Positions 7,221 to 9,752 of a DNA stretch of 9,752 bases are shown here, in pieces (the first letter of the stretch is position 1; every line of letters starts with the position of its first letter). The stretch is from Spirochaetaceae bacterium (GTDB lineage Bacteria > Spirochaetota > Spirochaetia > Treponematales > Treponemataceae): assembly GCA_031290725.1 (NCBI GenBank), contig JAITMZ010000164.1, positions 1-9,752 on the forward strand, read 5' to 3'. Below the pieces are notes generated by a model. The model saw nothing but the letters and a program-made list of their open reading frames with translations. It searched no databases and was not told the origin of the DNA. The position numbers were made by a program, and so were the translations under genes.

Positions 7221-7224
7221 GGAG
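7221..7224 (+). promoter_or_regulatory. Ribosome binding site supporting a TTG start
   Basis: GGAG at 7221-7224 lies 7 bases before the TTG at 7232. That start gives a complete lipoprotein signal peptide, so the site and the product agree on an unusual TTG initiation codon. Confidence 0.6.
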
Positions 7225-7231
7225 CACATAG

Positions 7232-7549
7232 TTGAGTAAGGTCAAATATTGTTCAATACTGTTAATCAGTATTTTTCTATGCAATATCGTTGGATGCGAT
7301 ACTTATACTCTTTCAAATAATGAGGATAATAACGCCAAAATCCTAAAAATATATTCAGGAAGTTACGGTTTTGATGTCGCCTATAGAATTGACGGGAATA
7401 AGATATATTCCGGGAGTTACGGTTATACTGTCGCCTATAGAATCGACGGGAATAAAGTATATTCGGGGAATTATGGCTTTACTGTTGCTTATAGAATCGA
7501 CGGGAATAAAGTATATTCAGGGGGGTTATGGTTATACTGTTGCCTATAG
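7232..7549 (+). CDS. Repeat-containing predicted lipoprotein, frame-shifted near its end
   Basis: The gene starts at a TTG with GGAG 7 bases upstream. The product begins with a basic start (SKVKY), a hydrophobic core (residues 8-20) and the lipobox IVGC with Cys22, so it should be lipid-anchored in the cell envelope after signal peptidase II cleavage. A short Asn/Asp-rich linker follows, then 18-residue repeats of the form KIYSGSYGYTVAYRIDGN from residue 39. The frame runs through three full repeats and into a fourth. At G6 (7520-7525) one extra G diverts it, so the encoded protein ends YSGGLWLYCCL at 7549 after 105 residues. Without that base it would continue to 7619 with five full repeats (about 128 residues). 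I do not recognise an assigned function. The regular Tyr/Gly pattern suggests short beta-strands, perhaps a closed beta-repeat fold, which is inference. Its AT-rich DNA differs from the core block. Confidence 0.7.
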   Translation: MSKVKYCSILLISIFLCNIVGCDTYTLSNNEDNNAKILKIYSGSYGFDVAYRIDGNKIYSGSYGYTVAYRIDGNKVYSGNYGFTVAYRIDGNKVYSGGLWLYCCL

Positions 7550-7616
7550 AATCGATGGGAATAAGATATATTCAGGGAGTTACGGTTTTAATGTTGCTTA
7601 TAGGATTGATGGGGAT
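7346..7616 (+). repeat. Five tandem 54-bp coding repeats
   Basis: Copies lie at 7346-7399, 7400-7453, 7454-7507, 7508-7562 (55 bases, one extra G) and 7563-7616, directly before the TAA at 7617-7619. Each encodes 18 residues with the consensus K-I/V-Y-S-G-x-Y-G-x-x-V-A-Y-R-I-D-G-N. Differences between copies are mainly third-position changes and swaps at the serine/asparagine and Phe/Tyr-Asp/Thr/Asn positions. This shows selection on the protein repeat, and copy number could change by recombination. Confidence 0.9.
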
Positions 7617-7619
7617 TAA
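7520..7619 (+). pseudogene. Out-of-frame tail of the repeat lipoprotein
   Basis: After the G6 run, the rest of repeat four and all of repeat five remain perfectly readable in the next frame (GYGYTVAYRIDGN..., ending YRIDGD and TAA at 7617-7619). The tail has no start site of its own. Its intact repeat pattern shows that the shift is either very recent, switchable by slippage at the G run, or a single-base sequencing error. Confidence 0.75.
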
Positions 7620-7669
7620 TTTATGAATGAAAACACTGTCAATTCACCAGCCATACTATCCCATTTTAT

Positions 7670-9034
7670 TTAAATACTATCTGATCTCTTATTCTTTATT
7701 GTGGTATTTATCGTGAAGGGTATTGACTCATCAATACTATAATTACCAAATATCCAATCCTTAAAATTTTCATAATGTATATTGAATTTCAAAAAATTAT
7801 CAAAATCTTCTTTCTTGGCGAATGTTCTAGTATCGTTTGTTGTGTATGGTATAATATACACGAAGGCTATTGTGGCAATTCTTAGCTCCGCATATATGTA
7901 GGGCAGTGAATAATTGTCATTTTTTCGCTTGTATACAGTAAGAGTAGGTTGATCAAGATAATCTTGGGTATTGTAATTTATAGCGACCAAGGGCAAATCT
8001 CTTTTATTGCCATTATTTTCAATGTTCATAATCCATTTTATGGTATCTTGAAAATAATGCAATTCATCAGTAGGCAGAACAGTGAGAACAAATTTTGTAA
8101 GTGCCCGGTATACATTCATAAAATTGATGGTAAATTCAAACGGTATAATTACAGAGCCATCCTTGGATAATTTGTCATTCTTGCTATCCCTCATTACTAT
8201 TAAAGTTTTACCAGAGTGAAGCATTTCTGTTCCATTGGCAAATTTTAATTTTGGAATGCCTTTCTTGCCTTTCTTCTCATATAATGTTCTAAAATACTTT
8301 ATTGATTCAAAAAAAACATTATCTAATGTTGTAGAAAACCATGCATTACATTTATCACACTCCTCTGCGGAAATAATTGTTTTATTTCCTACGGATTCCG
8401 GTATCGCATGAGCCTCACTAATAAAAGTTGCCCCTTCGTCTTTTGTTCGATGACAATATTTACATTTTCTGGCATCTTTATTCGATTTTCCATAAACATA
8501 TTTTTTGTTTGGATTATAGTAATGAATATCATAGTTTTCTCTCAAATTAGAAAATAACTTACTCCTTGATTCAAATGGCTCTTTAATTGCTTCATTTAGC
8601 CTATCAATAGAGATGCCATTATTTAGCAAACGTAAAGACTCACTAATATATATTTTTGGGCCAAGAGAGATATTGCTGTCAAGGAAGATATAAAAATATT
8701 CTTCATTTGATATATTGTTAAAAAAGCTTGGAATTTTCCGCAATTTGATATCTATGAATTCATATTTTTCTACTAAATTTTTAATTTGCATCCGCAGATT
8801 GTCATTCATTTTATGCAAGTCTATAAAAAAATATGCTTGTTTCTGATAATCAACGGTACTAAAAATCAATAAGCATTCACGATAAAACAACTTTACTTCT
8901 TCGTGTTCCAAATTGAGACAAAATTTGTTTTGTTTTTTTAGTGTATAAATTGAAATATAAACCCTTTGCTTTATGCCCTCCTCACCATAAAGCGGACAAA
9001 TCATATCACCAATAAAATTGTCAGACATAGCCAT
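7670..9034 (-). CDS. HNH-domain protein (HNH_5-like nuclease)
   Basis: This is a 454-residue protein with a central HNH-type zinc/metal finger: CKYCHRTK (191-198), SEAHAIPESVGNK (206-218; His209 the likely metal-activating histidine of the nuclease, Asn217) and ECDKCN (225-230). Cys191/194 and Cys226/229 would hold a structural zinc. The order C-x2-C, EAHAIPE-x-x-GN, EC-x2-CN is that of the HNH_5 family, found in many bacterial proteins of unknown biological role. The N-terminal 180 and C-terminal 220 residues are AT-rich in code and match nothing I recognise; the C-terminal part may be the specificity or effector region. I chose the ATG at 9034 because GGAGG stands 8 bases before it; the GTG at 9049 has its own site inside the frame and is less likely. 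The start overlaps the micro-gene's stop as TGATG, so it is cotranslated with the MmeI-like enzyme. A defence role is inferred from that context. Confidence 0.82.
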   Translation of the reverse strand: MAMSDNFIGDMICPLYGEEGIKQRVYISIYTLKKQNKFCLNLEHEEVKLFYRECLLIFSTVDYQKQAYFFIDLHKMNDNLRMQIKNLVEKYEFIDIKLRKIPSFFNNISNEEYFYIFLDSNISLGPKIYISESLRLLNNGISIDRLNEAIKEPFESRSKLFSNLRENYDIHYYNPNKKYVYGKSNKDARKCKYCHRTKDEGATFISEAHAIPESVGNKTIISAEECDKCNAWFSTTLDNVFFESIKYFRTLYEKKGKKGIPKLKFANGTEMLHSGKTLIVMRDSKNDKLSKDGSVIIPFEFTINFMNVYRALTKFVLTVLPTDELHYFQDTIKWIMNIENNGNKRDLPLVAINYNTQDYLDQPTLTVYKRKNDNYSLPYIYAELRIATIAFVYIIPYTTNDTRTFAKKEDFDNFLKFNIHYENFKDWIFGNYSIDESIPFTINTTIKNKRSDSI

Positions 9035-9047
9035 CACACCTTCCTCC
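9026..9047 (-). repeat. Duplicated ribosome-binding/start junction, copy at the HNH gene
   Basis: This 22-base segment holds GGAGG, an 8-base spacer, TGATG and GGCTATG. It matches the segment at 9121-9142 in 21 of 22 positions, the same strand, 95 bases apart. Both copies do the same job, ending one gene and starting the next with Met-Ala-Met. Confidence 0.9.
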
Positions 9048-9129
9048 ACGTTTCCATAGTCTCCACTGTCTCAATACTAACCGTTATTACCGATAAAAGC
9101 AAGCACAACGCCGATATATTCATAGCCAT
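9034..9129 (-). CDS. 31-residue hydrophobic micro-protein
   Basis: A short frame begins MAMNISALCLLLSVITVSIE and ends ETWRKV. It is linked to both neighbours by one-base TGATG overlaps: its ATG overlaps the TGA of the MmeI-like gene, and its own TGA overlaps the ATG of the HNH gene. GGAGG lies 8 bases before its start. Residues about 4-19 are hydrophobic enough for one membrane pass, with a charged C-terminal tail. I do not recognise a family. The precise coupling makes translation likely. Whether the peptide acts, or only carries ribosomes to the next gene, cannot be told from sequence. Confidence 0.6.
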   Translation of the reverse strand: MAMNISALCLLLSVITVSIETVETMETWRKV

Positions 9130-9142
9130 CACACTTTCCTCC
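9121..9142 (-). repeat. Duplicated ribosome-binding/start junction, copy at the micro-gene
   Basis: This is the upstream partner of the repeat at 9026-9047. It joins the end of the MmeI-like gene (codons for Arg-Lys-Val-stop) to the micro-gene start. The micro-gene itself also ends Arg-Lys-Val-stop at the other copy, so the whole junction, including the last codons, is duplicated. Confidence 0.9.
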
Positions 9143-9752
9143 CTTTCCCTCGCTTTTTCTCCTCCCTGAAAAGCTCGCCTGATAACCCCTGGTAAAGCTC
9201 AAACAAATACGCCACCCGCTCGGCGTCATTGGCGAAAGCCCGTCCGTATGCTTTTTCTACGGCCTTATCGAGTTTCTGATGGGCTTTAACCAGTTCCGGT
9301 ATCATGGTGTTTGGGTCATAAAGAGTTGCAAGGGATAGTTCCGGGTAAATCTGCCGAGCGTCTAAAACATCCTGGGCCGCGCTTTCTATGGCAGCCTTTT
9401 GCTTTTCTGTTGGAGAAGGCCAGGGGAAGTTATTGTAGACAATAGTACCAGAGTACCGGTAATCGCTTTTGAGCCTCCCGCACACTTGCCGCGTCCAGGA
9501 CATATGCATAGTCGATGTGATAACGCCAAATTCATAGCGTGTCGCGTTCGGCACGGTTGAGCAGGTATCGCCGACAATGACCTCTTTGGGAAAAAAACCT
9601 ATGGGAATATATTTCCGGCGTTCTGAAGAAACGCGGGGGATAAGCAGATAGTCCGTATCGGGTTGACGGATTTCCCCAAATAAGGACGGAAAATCGGCGA
9701 GTTTTCTCGTTGCCGCTTTTTTACTTCCTGCCCGCAATTTCCGCACTTGCTC
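9129..9752 (-). CDS. C-terminal part of an MmeI-family restriction-modification enzyme (5' end outside window)
   Basis: About 207 residues up to the stop at 9129 match the C-terminal end of MmeI-like (type IIL/IIG) enzymes, which combine an N-terminal PD-(D/E)xK nuclease, an N6-adenine methyltransferase and a target-recognition domain in one chain of about 900 residues or more. Visible here are the target-recognition-domain stretch (LADFPSLFGEIRQP, then YLLIPRVSSERRKYIPIGFF, VPNATRYEFGVITSTMHMSW and CGRLKSDYRYSGTIVYNNFP, WP) and the helical C-terminal module (SLATLYDPNTMIPELVKAHQ, LDKAVEKAYG, ERVAYLFELYQ). The frame stays open to base 9752, so the GTG at 9746 is not the true start and the gene continues off the right edge. 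The nuclease and methyltransferase motifs are out of view, so I cannot say whether it restricts or only methylates. Composition is closer to average than that of the HNH gene. Confidence 0.9.
   Translation of the reverse strand, partial: EQVRKLRAGSKKAATRKLADFPSLFGEIRQPDTDYLLIPRVSSERRKYIPIGFFPKEVIVGDTCSTVPNATRYEFGVITSTMHMSWTRQVCGRLKSDYRYSGTIVYNNFPWPSPTEKQKAAIESAAQDVLDARQIYPELSLATLYDPNTMIPELVKAHQKLDKAVEKAYGRAFANDAERVAYLFELYQGLSGELFREEKKRGKGRKV

Larger units (their letters stand above)
6949..7231. other. Intergenic region at the change from GC-rich to AT-rich DNA
   Basis: Between the aminotransferase promoter and the repeat-protein gene no conserved gene is visible. The region holds AT-rich sequence, an imperfect palindrome with a possible 33-residue reading frame (7050-7151), and a TATGAT at 7201-7206 that could be the -10 of the rightward gene, though no convincing -35 stands 16-18 bases before it. 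No tRNA, attachment-site repeat or transposon end was found. Base composition changes here from GC-rich to AT-rich, so it is the likely edge of acquired DNA. Confidence 0.5.

Noticed and set aside
7346..7616. CRISPR-like array
   Set aside because: The 54-bp repeats are directly adjacent with no spacers and encode an 18-residue protein repeat in frame.
7620..7669. Bidirectional terminator between the converging lipoprotein and HNH genes
   Set aside because: No convincing hairpin with a T run is visible in these 50 bases.
9035..9049. GTG start at 9049 for the HNH protein
   Set aside because: It places the GGAGG site inside the gene; the ATG at 9034 has that site at 8 bases and the TGATG overlap.

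Overview
The window reads as two blocks of different character. Bases 117-6891 are GC-rich and hold five leftward genes of an ordinary bacterial chromosome. Bases from about 6950 to the right end hold an AT-rich lipoprotein-like repeat gene, an AT-rich HNH-nuclease gene and the tail of an MmeI-like restriction-modification enzyme, which together look like an accessory or defence island. My best guess at the source is a spirochaete of the Treponema lineage, based on the flavour of the aminotransferase, glycogen synthase and nucleoside-type ABC importer. That is a low-to-moderate confidence impression from protein sequence alone; no rRNA or other marker gene is present.

Core block, read leftward in transcription order: a class I/II PLP aminotransferase (6891-5671) with a good promoter just upstream; glycogen synthase GlgA (5617-4139), 53 bases further on; a 148-base gap with hairpins and a repeated motif in alternating orientation; then a tight three-gene run of the ATPase (3990-2458) and the membrane permease (2474-1344) of a BmpA/NupA-type nucleoside importer, followed by exonuclease VII large subunit XseA (1343-117). 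The ATPase and permease genes overlap by 17 bases, and the permease stop codon abuts the xseA start codon, so the three are probably cotranscribed and translationally coupled. The second permease and the binding lipoprotein usually found in such importer operons are not here. The left 116 bases are a C-rich low-complexity stretch that looks like a contig-end artefact.

Accessory block: at 7232-7619 on the plus strand lies a small gene with a lipoprotein signal peptide, followed by five 18-residue repeats. One extra G in a six-G run shifts the frame inside repeat four. Facing it on the minus strand, and read leftward from the right edge, are the C-terminal part of an MmeI-family enzyme (9752-9129), a 31-residue hydrophobic micro-gene (9129-9034) and a 454-residue HNH-domain protein (9034-7670). 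These three are joined by two nearly identical TGATG stop/start junctions, each with its own GGAGG ribosome binding site. This duplicated junction and the three-part operon are the most interesting feature of the window.

The 340 bases between the aminotransferase start and the lipoprotein start hold the aminotransferase promoter, a long imperfect palindrome that also encodes a possible 33-residue peptide, and otherwise nothing I can identify. I found no tRNA, rRNA, CRISPR array, transposase or integrase.
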